From NCBI RefSeq assembly GCF_014489555.1, contig NZ_CP060784.1:1364001-1428000 (forward strand): DNA of 64,000 bases, given 5' to 3'. The position numbers and the translations under genes are program-made. Shown here piece after piece: positions 45,465 to 54,273 of the stretch. This DNA is from Hymenobacter qilianensis (GTDB lineage: Bacteria; Bacteroidota; Bacteroidia; Cytophagales; Hymenobacteraceae). The notes under the pieces were generated by a model. That model was not told the DNA's origin, ran no database searches, and saw nothing but the letters and a program-made list of their open reading frames with translations. How positions within the stretch are numbered: position 1 is the first letter of the stretch; the number at the start of each line of letters is the position of its first letter.

Positions 45465-45839
45465 TTAGCGCTGAATCTCGCTACCATTTGCCATAGTATC
45501 GGCTTGGCTGGGCTTCGCGTTGATTTTGGCAGCTTCCTCTTTTCTGTTGGTGCGCATAGCTTCCTCGGCGTTAGCCGAGATGCTCGCTTCAGCTGATGGC
45601 TTTGGCTTGCCGTCAACACCTTCTACTGCCGAGCTAACCGGCTTCGGAATAGCGGCACCTTTTGCCTGGTTGGTTTCGTAAGCGGTGCCTTGGTCGAAAT
45701 TGTCGGACGAACGGGAGCCGGGCGCTACCTGGTCGAATGACACTTGCTTGTCGGGGCGGAAGGAAGAAGGTTCGCTGCTACAAGCAGACATTGATAAGGC
45801 GAGACTGGCCACGCCAGCGAGCAACAGGTTCTTATTCAT
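45465..45839 (-). CDS. Small putative lipoprotein (124 aa)
   Basis: A signal with lipobox (MNKNLLLAGVASLALSMSAC) is followed by a polar, Ser/Lys/Glu-rich, probably unstructured chain. No conserved domain was recognised. It would be anchored to the inner or outer membrane. It has no operon partner; the spacer behind it contains G6C motif copies (45362-45368 and 45954-45960). Confidence 0.7.
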   Translation of the reverse strand: MNKNLLLAGVASLALSMSACSSEPSSFRPDKQVSFDQVAPGSRSSDNFDQGTAYETNQAKGAAIPKPVSSAVEGVDGKPKPSAEASISANAEEAMRTNRKEEAAKINAKPSQADTMANGSEIQR

Positions 45840-45965
45840 GGGTTTAAACTAATATGTGCTTGATGAGTAAGTGCTGGAAAAGCTACCTCGCTGCCTGCAT
45901 TATCTGAACAGTCAGCCAGCAAACCATTCAGCGAAGTAAGGATTACCGACCCTGGGGGGCAAATG

Positions 45966-46589
45966 TTACGCCGCCGGCGCATCAGCGGCCGCTGCTGGTG
46001 CTGCGGGCAGCAGGTTTTTGCGGCGCAGCATGGCATCAAACAGCTTTATATCATTGGGCGAATTGAAAATTCGCAGGGGCAGCAGCAGGAATACGGGCAC
46101 ATCAAAGGTGCGCGCAATCCAGCGACGCCAGCCAGCTACCTCATCGGGTGCCTGGCCGGGGCGCAGCCACATCGTGAAGCCTTCAGCATCGCGCTTAGCC
46201 CGACCAATCATGTCCCAGTTCAGGTTCATCCCCTGCTTTTCATTGAGGCGAAGCAGAATCTGGCGTTGATCAATCTCGTAGTTAAAACGCTCAAAAAGCG
46301 GCTTGCTTTGCTCCATCTGCGTCACGCTCGTAATCTGGGCCGAGCGGAGCAGCACAAACAGCACAGTCAGTAGCACCGCCAGACCTATCCACCACCACGA
46401 AGGCCAGATGAGGGCCGGCAACAGCCCAATGGCCAGCGGAATAAGCGCATACCACCATTCCTTTTTCCACACTTGCGCCATGGCCATGCGGGTGTAAGTG
46501 TTGGTGTTCAGCTGGTATTTTTTGGTACGGATGGCCAGCGGCGCAGCTCCTTGCGCCTGACGGAAGCCCCGTTGATTTGGTTGCTGCAT
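45966..46589 (-). CDS. YcxB-like membrane protein, hypothetical
   Basis: The 207-residue protein has two adjacent membrane helices (about residues 47-62 and 65-83: ALIPLAIGLLPALIW, WWIGLAVLLTVLFVLL) and a C-terminal cytoplasmic domain with MIGRAKRDAEGFTMWLRPG..VPVFLLLPLRIF, resembling the YcxB C-terminal PH-like fold. An Ala-rich tail ends the protein. No function known. The gene is separated from nadC by 87 nt on the same strand, so cotranscription is possible. Confidence 0.6.
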   Translation of the reverse strand: MQQPNQRGFRQAQGAAPLAIRTKKYQLNTNTYTRMAMAQVWKKEWWYALIPLAIGLLPALIWPSWWWIGLAVLLTVLFVLLRSAQITSVTQMEQSKPLFERFNYEIDQRQILLRLNEKQGMNLNWDMIGRAKRDAEGFTMWLRPGQAPDEVAGWRRWIARTFDVPVFLLLPLRIFNSPNDIKLFDAMLRRKNLLPAAPAAAADAPAA

Positions 46590-46676
46590 TAGAGTAATTG
46601 GAATTGCTAAATGAGTAAATGGCTAACCTACGGGTGGCTGCTCTGGCTACTAGCCATGCCTCTTCCCGACAACCAC

Positions 46677-47537
46677 TTAGTACGCTTTAAGACTTAAGTC
46701 CAGGCTTTTCAGAGAGTGAGTAAGTGCCCCAACGGAAATAAAGTCGACCCCCGTAGCGGCCACTGCGGCAATCGTATCCTCAGTAATGCCACCCGACGCT
46801 TCGGTAGGAAAACGCCCCCCGATAAGCGCTACGGCCTCCCGCAGCTGACTGGGAGGCATATTGTCGAGCATAATACGGTCGATGCCGCCCGTATCAAGTG
46901 CTTCCTGTACTTCAGCCAGCGTACGGGTTTCTATTTCAATTGGCAGCTGACGGCCCGTACGCTTCAGATAAGCGTGCGTCGCTTCAATAGCCGCCCGAAT
47001 TCCGCCGGCATAGTCTACGTGGTTGTCCTTCAGGATAATCTGGTCAAACAGACCGTAGCGGTGGTTTACGCCTCCGCCAATGAGCACCGCCCATTTCTCA
47101 CACAGCCGAAAATTGGGAGTGGTTTTGCGTGTGTCGAGTAGTTGGGCGCGGGTGCCAGTTAGCAGGCTGGTCAGATGCGCCGTGTGGGTGGCAATGCCGC
47201 TCATGCGCTGCATACAATTGAGCACCAGCCGTTCAGCCGTCAGAATACTCTGTGAGCGTCCTTCCACCCGAAAAGCGATATTACCAACTTGAACGCGGGC
47301 TCCATCGCTCAGCAGTTCCTCTACCCGCAGGCCCGGATCGACGGCGCGGAAAATGTGGTGCGCCAAGGCGACACCAGCCAGCACGCCGTCATCTTTCACT
47401 AATAAATGCGCCCGATTCTGAGCATCCGCCGGGATGGAAGCGAGAGAAGAATGGTCGCCGTCGCCCACATCTTCGGCCAGGGCCGTGTGAATAAACGTGG
47501 ATATGGCTTCAGGGGTGAGGTAGGGAGCGTTTTGCAC
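46677..47537 (-). CDS. nadC: Nicotinate-nucleotide diphosphorylase (carboxylating)
   Basis: Quinolinate phosphoribosyltransferase makes nicotinate mononucleotide in de novo NAD synthesis. The 286-residue protein shows the family landmarks: ALAEDVGDGDHSS, LLDTRKTTPNFRLCEKWAV, GGGVNHRYGLFDQIILKDNH, IEIETRTLAEVQ and EASGGITEDTI. It starts at a GTG (47537); a -7 box overlaps the start region, pointing to a leaderless or nearly leaderless mRNA. No other NAD genes are adjacent. One G6C motif at 46814-46820 is in frame. Confidence 0.93.
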   Translation of the reverse strand: MQNAPYLTPEAISTFIHTALAEDVGDGDHSSLASIPADAQNRAHLLVKDDGVLAGVALAHHIFRAVDPGLRVEELLSDGARVQVGNIAFRVEGRSQSILTAERLVLNCMQRMSGIATHTAHLTSLLTGTRAQLLDTRKTTPNFRLCEKWAVLIGGGVNHRYGLFDQIILKDNHVDYAGGIRAAIEATHAYLKRTGRQLPIEIETRTLAEVQEALDTGGIDRIMLDNMPPSQLREAVALIGGRFPTEASGGITEDTIAAVAATGVDFISVGALTHSLKSLDLSLKAY

Positions 47538-47541
47538 GGTG

Positions 47542-47549
47542 CAAAAATA
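47542..47549 (-). promoter_or_regulatory. Putative -7 promoter element of nadC (TATTTTTG)
   Basis: An exact TAnnTTTG match on the minus strand lies only 5 nt before the GTG start, so transcription would begin at about the start codon. Confidence 0.5.
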
Positions 47550-47623
47550 GAAAAAGCACCTGACAAAGCCTCTGCGCTACTCTCTCTTCGTGCGTGTACG
47601 CCGCAAAATGGCAAACTAGTACG

Positions 47624-47659
47624 AAAGCAAAAGCCCAGCATCGGCTGGATGCTGGGCTT
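47624..47659 (-). terminator. Intrinsic terminator of the DUF4783 pair
   Basis: GATGCTGGGCTT pairs with AAGCCCAGCATC around GGCTG, followed on the minus strand by TTTTGCTTT. It terminates transcription from 48548 and 48105. Confidence 0.75.
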
Positions 47660-47706
47660 GAAACGTATGACTAAAGCCTGTCGGGCAGGGCGTCTGACGT
47701 ATGCTT

Positions 47707-48105
47707 TTACTCTTTCGTGAAATTGATGGAGTCAATGACTAAAGCACCACCAACCGGCTTCATTTGCACAAACACCTGGTAAGAGCCTGTTTTGCCAATG
47801 TATTTACCAGCAGCATATTGAATGCTTTCGGTGCTGGTCTTTTGGTGATCGTACTCAAAGCTGGCCGGCGAGTTCTTAGCAAAGAAATCCTTCATCACAA
47901 ACTCTGCCTGGGTGGCACTGTAGCTTTGCTTATCGCCATCGAAGGCGAGCTCTACCGTAGGGCCGAAGAATTGAGAAAGCTCGCGGGCCGAGCCATTACG
48001 AATTGCCCCCTTGACAGCCCCCAGTGACTCTCCTTGCGCTTGTACTCCAACAGCCAGCAAAGCAAACCACAGAATGGCGCAGAACTGGAGTAGTATTCGT
48101 TTCAT
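47707..48105 (-). CDS. DUF4783 family secreted protein (copy 2 of tandem pair)
   Basis: The 132-residue product has a signal peptide (LLQFCAILWFALLAVGVQAQ) and a DUF4783 body: AVKGAIRNGSARELSQFFGP, ELAFDGDKQSYSATQAEFV, FFAKNSPASFEYDHQ, GKYIGKTGSYQVFVQM. The family fold resembles NTF2-like/lumazine-binding barrels; function unknown. A close paralogue is directly upstream, with the same length and about two-thirds identical residues by eye, so it arose by duplication. It shares that gene's terminator. Confidence 0.85.
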   Translation of the reverse strand: MKRILLQFCAILWFALLAVGVQAQGESLGAVKGAIRNGSARELSQFFGPTVELAFDGDKQSYSATQAEFVMKDFFAKNSPASFEYDHQKTSTESIQYAAGKYIGKTGSYQVFVQMKPVGGALVIDSINFTKE

Positions 48106-48150
48106 ATAAAAAATTCTTTGTCTGGCTATACTATGCCGGTTGCCCGGCCG

Positions 48151-48548
48151 TTATTCCTGAGTGAAGTCAATCGTGTCGATGGTAGGTGAACCACCACCGG
48201 GCTTCATCTTCACAAACACACGGTAGGTACCCGCTTTGCCTGTGTATTTGCCGATGGCATACTTTGTTCCTTCATTACTGCTTCCCTGATGAATAAATTC
48301 AAAAGCGGTAGGGGGTTTTTAGTGAAAAAAGCTTTGAGGGCCGATTCGGCTTCAGCAGCGCTGTAGCTTTTCTTATCGCCGTCGTAACCTAATTCCACTT
48401 TCGGACCTAGATAAGGGGCTAACTCTTGGGCCGAACCATTGCGAATGGCGCCTTTTACGGCCCCAAAGGCTTCGCTTTGTGCATAGATGGCCACAGAGAG
48501 CAGCCCTAGCCAAACCAACAGGCAAGCCCGAAAGACTTTGCGTTTCAT
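48151..48548 (-). CDS. DUF4783 family secreted protein (copy 1, frame broken once)
   Basis: From ATG 48548 the sequence begins with signal MKRKVFRACLLVWLGLLSVA and follows its paralogue: AVKGAIRNGSAQELAPYLGP, ELGYDGDKKSYSAAEAE. After FFTKNP the frame is lost; adding one base to the five-G run at 48311-48315 restores NPPTAFEFIHQGSSNEG and continues to a stop at 48151 with FVKMKPGGGSPTIDTIDF. The restored length, 132 residues, equals the neighbouring paralogue. It is treated as an intact gene with a missing base in the assembly. Both copies probably form one operon. Confidence 0.8.
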
Positions 48549-48691
48549 ATACAGGAAAAGTACGAAAGAGTTAACTCCAAAACTATGCCAAGAGGCAACA
48601 AATTGATTTATTCCCCCACTAATTTGCACCAGTCCTAAGTTAATTGAAAAGATCCTGGAAGAACACAATATAGGGTTAGGGTCGCTATCTG

Positions 48692-48699
48692 TATCTTTG
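48692..48699 (+). promoter_or_regulatory. Putative -7 promoter element of gpmI (TATCTTTG)
   Basis: An exact TAnnTTTG match ends 4 nt before ATG 48704, again implying a very short or absent 5' leader. Confidence 0.5.
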
Positions 48700-48703
48700 C
48701 GGT

Positions 48704-50254
48704 ATGAACAAACAGGTGCTGCTCGTTATTCTGGATGGCTGGGGTCTGGCTCAAAACAAAGCTGTTTCGGCCATTGATGCTGCTCGAACTCCGTTCGTTG
48801 ACTCCCTTTTTCAACGTTTTCCGCACAGTCGGCTTCAGGCTTCAGGTGAGGCGGTAGGCTTGCCCGACGGGCAAATGGGCAACTCGGAAGTAGGCCACAT
48901 GAATATTGGGGCCGGCCGTGTGGTTTATCAGGACTTGGTGCGGGTGAATAAAGCAATCCGGGAGCGAAAGCTGGGCACCATTCCCGCGCTGGAAAAAGCA
49001 TTTGAGTACGCGCGCACCAACGGCAAGAACCTGCACTTTATGGGTCTGCTATCCGATGGGGGCGTACACTCGCATATTGAGCACCTGAAAGCCCTGTGCA
49101 CTCTGGCTCACGACGCCGACGTGCACAAAGTGTTTATTCACGCCTTCACCGATGGTCGGGACACGGACCCCAAAGGCGGTGTAAACTACGTTAACGACCT
49201 GGAGAAGCACTTGGAGCGGAACAGCGCCAAGATTGCCACTATCGTGGGCCGCTACTATGCCATGGACCGCGACAACCGCTGGGAGCGGATTAAAGTAGCC
49301 TACGACTTGCTGGTAAATGGTAAAGGCACGCCATCGCAAAACCTGATTCAGAGCATGCTCGACTCCTATAAGGAGGGCGTGACAGATGAATTTTTGCTCC
49401 CCATTGTTAAGGTTGGCGCTGATGGTCAGCCAATTGCTACTATTCAGGAGGGTGATGTCGTTATCTGCTTTAACTTCCGCACCGACCGGGGCCGGGAAAT
49501 CACGCAGGCGCTTACTCAGCAGGATTTTCATGCCTTCAATATGCATCGGCTCAACCTGCATTATCTCACCCTCACTAACTACGACGCTACGTTTACGGGC
49601 GTAACGCCCATTTTTGAGAAGGATAATCTGGATAACACATTGGGCGAAGTATTGGCCGCAATGGGCAAAACTCAGATTCGTATAGCTGAAACGGAGAAGT
49701 ATCCGCACGTTACGTTTTTCTTCTCCGGCGGCCGTGAAACGGAGTTTGTTGGTGAAAGCCGCATTATGCGTCCTTCCCCCAAGGTAGCTACCTACGATCT
49801 GCAACCGGAGATGAGTGCTTACGACCTGCGCGACGCGCTGGTGCCGGAGCTACTAGCTCGCTCGGCCGATTTTGTAGTGCTCAACTTCGCCAATCCTGAT
49901 ATGGTGGGCCATACTGGGGTATTCGCGGCGGCAGTGAAAGCGGTAGAAACCGTAGATGCGTGCGCTAAAGATGTAATAGAGGCTGCGTTAGCTAGTGGAT
50001 ACGCCTGCATTATCATTGCCGACCACGGCAATGCCGACATGATGATCAACCCCGACGGCACTCCTAACACGGCGCACACTACCAATTTGGTCCCCTGCAT
50101 CCTGGCAGATACAACTTACCGCGGTACGTTGGCCGATGGCAAGCTCGGCGACATCGCGCCTACTGTATTGGCTCTGATGGGAATACCGCAACCGGCTGTA
50201 ATGACGGGTCAGTCGCTGCTGCAACCCACTGCCCTGAGTACTGCGAATGCTTAG
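48704..50254 (+). CDS. gpmI: 2,3-bisphosphoglycerate-independent phosphoglycerate mutase
   Basis: The glycolytic enzyme interconverts 3- and 2-phosphoglycerate. The 516-residue sequence has LVILDGWGL (metal Asp11), the phosphoserine motif GQMGNSEVGHMNIGAG (Ser61), SDGGVHSHI, TDGRDTDP, VGRYYAMDRDNRWER, FNFRTDRGREI, and the C-terminal NPDMVGHTG and IIADHGNAD metal sites. Length is normal. A TAnnTTTG box precedes it. The lipoprotein gene downstream overlaps its stop by 8 nt, which suggests translational coupling. Confidence 0.96.
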   Translation: MNKQVLLVILDGWGLAQNKAVSAIDAARTPFVDSLFQRFPHSRLQASGEAVGLPDGQMGNSEVGHMNIGAGRVVYQDLVRVNKAIRERKLGTIPALEKAFEYARTNGKNLHFMGLLSDGGVHSHIEHLKALCTLAHDADVHKVFIHAFTDGRDTDPKGGVNYVNDLEKHLERNSAKIATIVGRYYAMDRDNRWERIKVAYDLLVNGKGTPSQNLIQSMLDSYKEGVTDEFLLPIVKVGADGQPIATIQEGDVVICFNFRTDRGREITQALTQQDFHAFNMHRLNLHYLTLTNYDATFTGVTPIFEKDNLDNTLGEVLAAMGKTQIRIAETEKYPHVTFFFSGGRETEFVGESRIMRPSPKVATYDLQPEMSAYDLRDALVPELLARSADFVVLNFANPDMVGHTGVFAAAVKAVETVDACAKDVIEAALASGYACIIIADHGNADMMINPDGTPNTAHTTNLVPCILADTTYRGTLADGKLGDIAPTVLALMGIPQPAVMTGQSLLQPTALSTANA

Positions 50255-50825
50255 GGCTTTCTGGCTGCTGGGGTTGGTGGCACTAGTTTCGGCTTGTGGG
50301 TCGGAAGCGGCGGGGCCGGCTCCGGCGAAGGCAGCCCTCAAACCTATGTATTTCGATATCAAGGCTTTTCTGGATGCCCAAACGCAGGACCTGACACGGC
50401 GCAACCCAGCAGTGGAAAAGCGCGTGGAGCTGCGTGGGGGGCAAATGGAGACGACACGTGTGCCCGAGGTAGACTGGAGCAAAGAGCTTCAGATCTTTTA
50501 CCAGGCTGATATTAACAAGCCGGCTCTGCGTGATGCATATAAAATAATGCGTCAAGATAAATGGCAAGGCGTTTCCCGCACGGTGTATCAAGCAGATAGG
50601 GATGATGAAGCACCTGTAACTAGGCTCTTCATAGAAACTAAAGCTGATAAGCTGCAATTGCTAACCGCTACTATTCAGCAGGATAACCCGCTTTTCTATT
50701 CTGAAAAGAGGCTCTTGCTGCGTTTGCATAATGGTAGGCTTTCAGAATACGAAGTGACAGGCATACAAAAGCTGGTGCTGTTCGACACATTGCGCTATTC
50801 GGCGGCCGGACGCGTGCTGGATTAG
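50247..50825 (+). CDS. Putative lipoprotein, hypothetical (192 aa)
   Basis: The start at 50247 lies within the last codons of gpmI, so the pair is translationally coupled. The N-terminus is a short lipoprotein signal (LRAFWLLGLVALVSAC). The mature chain alternates strand-like segments (MYFDIKAFLDAQTQDL, LQIFYQADINKPAL, GRLSEYEVTGIQKLVLFDTLRY). No family recognised, but the length and pattern recall small envelope lipoproteins of this phylum. A G6C motif encodes RGGQM in frame. Confidence 0.7.
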   Translation: MLRAFWLLGLVALVSACGSEAAGPAPAKAALKPMYFDIKAFLDAQTQDLTRRNPAVEKRVELRGGQMETTRVPEVDWSKELQIFYQADINKPALRDAYKIMRQDKWQGVSRTVYQADRDDEAPVTRLFIETKADKLQLLTATIQQDNPLFYSEKRLLLRLHNGRLSEYEVTGIQKLVLFDTLRYSAAGRVLD

Positions 50826-50994
50826 TGCTGGGGGGCAAAATTTGCGCGTTGGTGCTCAGCGTTTTTGAGCACGGGCCCTAAATCTTAGAATTAATTTTCT
50901 TTGCCATAGAAGCAGGAACTGCTATACTGCTTCTGTATTGCATCCGTACGCATCTTCATCACTACTCACTTCCATTCCGGCCAAACCATCATCT

Positions 50995-52128
50995 ATGAAA
51001 AAAGCCCCCCAGTTCTTGCTACCATCGTGGCGCACGCTTGCTTTCCTGCTTCCACTGGCAGTAGGCAGCGCTTGCCAGAGCAACACTTCCACCAGCGAAT
51101 CGGAAACTACTTCAGCTGACTCAACCACTACTGCTTCCACCGATTCTACCGGCTCGAAGAAATACTTGAATAAGCCGCTTATCTCGGACATCTATACGGC
51201 CGACCCGTCGGCGCACGTCTTCAACGGCCGAATCTATATTTATCCGTCGCATGATATTGAGACAAATATGCCGGAGAACGACAACGGCGACCATTTTGCC
51301 ATGCGCGACTACCATATTCTGTCCATGGACAGCATTGGCGGCAAGGTCACGGACCACGGCGTAGCGCTTGATATTAAAGATATTCCCTGGGCCGGGCGGC
51401 AGCTTTGGGCCCCGGATGCGGCGTTCAAAAACGGCACGTACTACCTCTATTTCCCGGTAAAGGATAAGCAGGATATCTTCCGTATCGGCGTGGCCACCAG
51501 TAAGTCGCCCACGGGCCCGTTTAAGGCGCAGCACAAGCCCATGGAGGGCAGCTTAAGCATTGACCCAGCCGTGTTTACGGATACCGACGGCAAGTCGTAT
51601 ATGTATGTGGGGGGCATTTGGGGCGGCCAGCTTCAGCGCTGGCGCACCGGCAAATACGACGGCAGCAAGCCCAAAGAACAGGAACCCGCCCCGAACGAGG
51701 AAGCTGTAGGTCCGCGGGTAGCGCGCCTGAGCAACGATATGCTAAGCTTCGCGGAGCCCGTAAAGGAAGTGAAGATTGTGGGCAAAGATGGCAAGCCGTT
51801 TTTGGCGGGCGATAATAAGCACCGCTTCTTCGAAGGCGGCTGGATGCACAAATACAACGGCAAGTACTATTTCTCCTACTCCACCGGCGACACCCACTTG
51901 CTCGCGTACGCTACCGGCGACTCGCCTTACGGCCCCTTCACCTATCAGGGCGTTATCATGAACCCCGTAGAAGGCTGGACAACGCATCACTCCATTGTGG
52001 AGGTAGACGGCAAGTGGTACATCTTCTACCACGATACCGAGCTGTCGGGTAAAACCTGGCTGCGCAACGTGAAAGTCACGGAGCTCAAGCGCAAGCCCGA
52101 CGGCAGCATCGAAACAATCAATCCGTAA
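50995..52128 (+). CDS. Glycoside hydrolase family 43 protein, secreted
   Basis: The 377-residue protein has a lipoprotein-like signal (LAFLLPLAVGSACQS) and a Ser/Thr-rich linker, then a GH43 domain: base Asp in DIYTADPSAHVFNGRIYIYP, Asp in LSIDPAVFTDTDGKSYMY and acid Glu in HRFFEGGWMHKYNGKYY. It resembles family 43 enzymes that remove arabinose or xylose units from plant polysaccharides. ATG 50995 is preferred over the extension to 50938. The signal region is partly written by the motif AAAAAAGCCCCCCAG (51004-51010). Surface or periplasmic action is expected; no SusC/D is adjacent. Confidence 0.88.
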   Translation: MKKAPQFLLPSWRTLAFLLPLAVGSACQSNTSTSESETTSADSTTTASTDSTGSKKYLNKPLISDIYTADPSAHVFNGRIYIYPSHDIETNMPENDNGDHFAMRDYHILSMDSIGGKVTDHGVALDIKDIPWAGRQLWAPDAAFKNGTYYLYFPVKDKQDIFRIGVATSKSPTGPFKAQHKPMEGSLSIDPAVFTDTDGKSYMYVGGIWGGQLQRWRTGKYDGSKPKEQEPAPNEEAVGPRVARLSNDMLSFAEPVKEVKIVGKDGKPFLAGDNKHRFFEGGWMHKYNGKYYFSYSTGDTHLLAYATGDSPYGPFTYQGVIMNPVEGWTTHHSIVEVDGKWYIFYHDTELSGKTWLRNVKVTELKRKPDGSIETINP

Positions 52129-52142
52129 GCTCTGCTTACTCA

Positions 52143-52179
52143 TAAAAAAAGCCCCCACAACTTAGTGGGGGCTTTTTTT
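52143..52179. terminator. Intrinsic terminator
   Basis: A7-GCCCCCACA pairs with TAGTGGGGGC-T7. It separates the GH43 gene (+) from the yjbQ gene (-). Confidence 0.88.
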
Positions 52180-52216
52180 ATGACTCCGTATTTGAGCAAG
52201 AAGGTATATGCGTCAC

Positions 52217-52648
52217 TCACTTGCTAGCCTTGCCCATCAGGGTGGCTACCACCCACCGGCGCCCGCCGTCATTGCGATGTTCGCCGAGATATATTCCCTG
52301 CCAGGTTCCTAAAGCCAGCCGGCCACCGGTGATGGGCACACTCACGGTGGTGCCCAGCAGTGCCGCTTTCAAATGAGCCGGCATATCATCGGGGCCTTCC
52401 TGGGTGTGGCGGAAGTAGGGGGCATTTTCGGGGGCTACCCGGTTGAAGTACGACTCGAAATCCTGCCGCACCGTGGGGTCAGCGTTTTCGTTGATGCTGA
52501 GGCTGGCGGAAGTATGCTGAATGAAAAAGTGCGCCGTGCCAACCTCAATTCCTTCCAGCTCGGGCAATTCGGCCATGAGCAAGTCCGTAATAAGATGGAA
52601 GCCCCGCCGCACGGCGGGCAGGCGCAGACGTTTTTGAAACCAGATCAT
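52217..52648 (-). CDS. YjbQ family protein (UPF0047, thiamine-phosphate-synthase-like)
   Basis: The 143-residue protein matches YjbQ: GTAHFFIQHTSASLSINENADPTV with the conserved His and Asn/Glu residues, DDMPAHLKAALLGTTVSVPI, and GTWQGIYLGEHRN. Relatives have weak thiamine-phosphate synthase activity and form trimers; the true role is unclear. It starts 8 nt after the stop of the beta-helix lipoprotein gene and is probably cotranscribed with it. Confidence 0.9.
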   Translation of the reverse strand: MIWFQKRLRLPAVRRGFHLITDLLMAELPELEGIEVGTAHFFIQHTSASLSINENADPTVRQDFESYFNRVAPENAPYFRHTQEGPDDMPAHLKAALLGTTVSVPITGGRLALGTWQGIYLGEHRNDGGRRWVVATLMGKASK

Positions 52649-52656
52649 AACACAAA

Positions 52657-54186
52657 CTACGGATTCTGGCGCTCGTAGGCACCGAGGTCGGGAGTGGTAG
52701 CCGCGCGGGGCTTATTAAGCAAGTCGCGGGCGAGCAGTGGAGCAAGCAGCGGCCGATTGCTGGCCGGGGAAAGCGTATCGAGGCGGTAGTCGAAACGATT
52801 GCCCCGGGGCAGGTCGGGCGTGCTGATAAACTTGGGGTCGGTAAAGATATTGTCGCTTCTTCCAAACCCTGGCTGAGTAGCTGTGCCAGCTTCTCTATAA
52901 GTGGAGGTACGAAGCAGGCTATTACGCACCGTAATTTGATTGGCATAGCGGCTCACGTTTTCAAAGCCTATCTCATCTTCCTTATCGCCCCAAACAATGG
53001 AGTTCAGAATACTGACCGTGGGCAGCACCGACGGGCCGGGCTGACCATTTGCCAGCGTGAGCACATCGGAAAAAACCAGCGAAGGATTGGGCCGCACAAA
53101 GCCGCGGGTATAGTTAGCGATGGTGCAGAAGTTGAGCGCAAAATTGCCCCCCTGCAAGCCCCGCACCGCAAACTCCCCGCAGTTGGTAAGCAGACAGTTG
53201 CGCAACGTAAAATCGCCGGAAAAGCTCAGAATGCCTGCCCCATCGAAGCTGGCGCTGCCGCTGGCAAAGTTGAGGCTGGCCCCGGAAATGTTCTTGATTA
53301 TACTGTTCTCCACCAGCACATTAGGGCGCGGCTGGCGATTTTCGGGGTTGAATACCAGCAGGCCAAATCCGGCGTTCTTGATTTCGGCGTAGCGCACCAC
53401 GTTGCCCTGGCTTGTAGCGTCAAACTGAATGCCGCGCCACTGGCCGGGAATTTCACGGTACGCGGCTTCAAGTCTGTCGCCAGCGAAGCGCACGAAGCGC
53501 GGGTCGTCGGGCTTCAACTCCTCGCCGGGGGCCAAATCCGGGTTTACCAGCAGTCGTCCTTTGATAACAATACCCGAGCCGGCATGCACATAAACGCGGG
53601 CGCCAGCCTCAATGGTAAGCGTGCAACCCGCATCAACCCGCACAAAATCATAGATAACGTGCGGCTTGTCATTGCGCCAGACGGTATTACAAGCCAACGT
53701 TTCGGCAGTATGGAAGTAGGCATTCTGGCCATAAGCTACCAGCGCTACCTGCTGCTCGTTGCCGTTGGTGCGAAACTGCACCTGGTCTTCCACCAAAAAC
53801 GGCGTGTTCTCCGCCCCCGGCCCTAGTTTCGCCTTAACCAGCAACAGCAGACTATCACGACCCCGAATTTCTACGTCCTGTGCTAATGGCCCGGTAGCAC
53901 CGCTGACAGTCAGCGTATAGGGTGAGTTGGCGGTTTTCAGTCCGATTTGTTCTACCCGCACGGCGCGGCGGTTGCGGTTGTACACCCACAGACGCTTCGT
54001 GACGGTACCCGTCTGCACGAATACGGTGTCGAAAACGAGTGTATCGGCCGAAAACTCCAGGCGGGCGCTTGAGTCGCGCGTTACAATTTCCTCCTTGGGC
54101 TCGCAGCCGGGCAGCAGGGCCGCAAAGCTGATAATGATGAGCAGTATGGGAAGAAATAAGCGCACGAATCGATAGATAAGTAACAA
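52657..54186 (-). CDS. Lipoprotein with right-handed beta-helix domain
   Basis: The 509-residue protein begins with a lipoprotein signal (LLIIISFAALLPGC). A first beta-sandwich part (about 45-140, LEFSADTLVFDTVFVQTG..LWVYNRNRRAVRVEQIG) resembles a DUF1573/ASPM-like domain. The rest is a parallel beta-helix of the pectate-lyase fold (GQWRGIQFDATSQGNVVRYAEIK, NVLVENSIIKNISGASLNF, VSILNSIVWGDKEDEIGF). No catalytic residues were recognised; such proteins often bind or cleave polysaccharide. It is the first gene of a pair with yjbQ. Confidence 0.8.
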   Translation of the reverse strand: MLLIYRFVRLFLPILLIIISFAALLPGCEPKEEIVTRDSSARLEFSADTLVFDTVFVQTGTVTKRLWVYNRNRRAVRVEQIGLKTANSPYTLTVSGATGPLAQDVEIRGRDSLLLLVKAKLGPGAENTPFLVEDQVQFRTNGNEQQVALVAYGQNAYFHTAETLACNTVWRNDKPHVIYDFVRVDAGCTLTIEAGARVYVHAGSGIVIKGRLLVNPDLAPGEELKPDDPRFVRFAGDRLEAAYREIPGQWRGIQFDATSQGNVVRYAEIKNAGFGLLVFNPENRQPRPNVLVENSIIKNISGASLNFASGSASFDGAGILSFSGDFTLRNCLLTNCGEFAVRGLQGGNFALNFCTIANYTRGFVRPNPSLVFSDVLTLANGQPGPSVLPTVSILNSIVWGDKEDEIGFENVSRYANQITVRNSLLRTSTYREAGTATQPGFGRSDNIFTDPKFISTPDLPRGNRFDYRLDTLSPASNRPLLAPLLARDLLNKPRAATTPDLGAYERQNP

Positions 54187-54210
54187 GTAATGAGCTGTCT
54201 CAGTACGCTT

Positions 54211-54266
54211 AAAAAGCCCGTTGGCGAGTGCTTTTCAGATAGAAAGCACTCGCCAACGGGCTTTTT
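54211..54266. terminator. Intrinsic terminator
   Basis: AAAAAGCCCGTTGGCGAGTG (from 54211) pairs with its complement ending 54266, a 24-bp stem. It lies between prfA and the lipoprotein gene, both on the minus strand, and terminates prfA. Confidence 0.9.
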
Positions 54267-54273
54267 TGCACGC

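Noticed and set aside
33378-52128. The two GH43 genes as part of a polysaccharide utilisation locus
   Set aside because: They are 16 kb apart with no SusC/SusD pair, sensor or transport gene next to either.
52936-53826. Plus-strand ORF of 296 aa opposite the beta-helix lipoprotein
   Set aside because: No start signal or family; the minus-strand protein has clear domain repeats.
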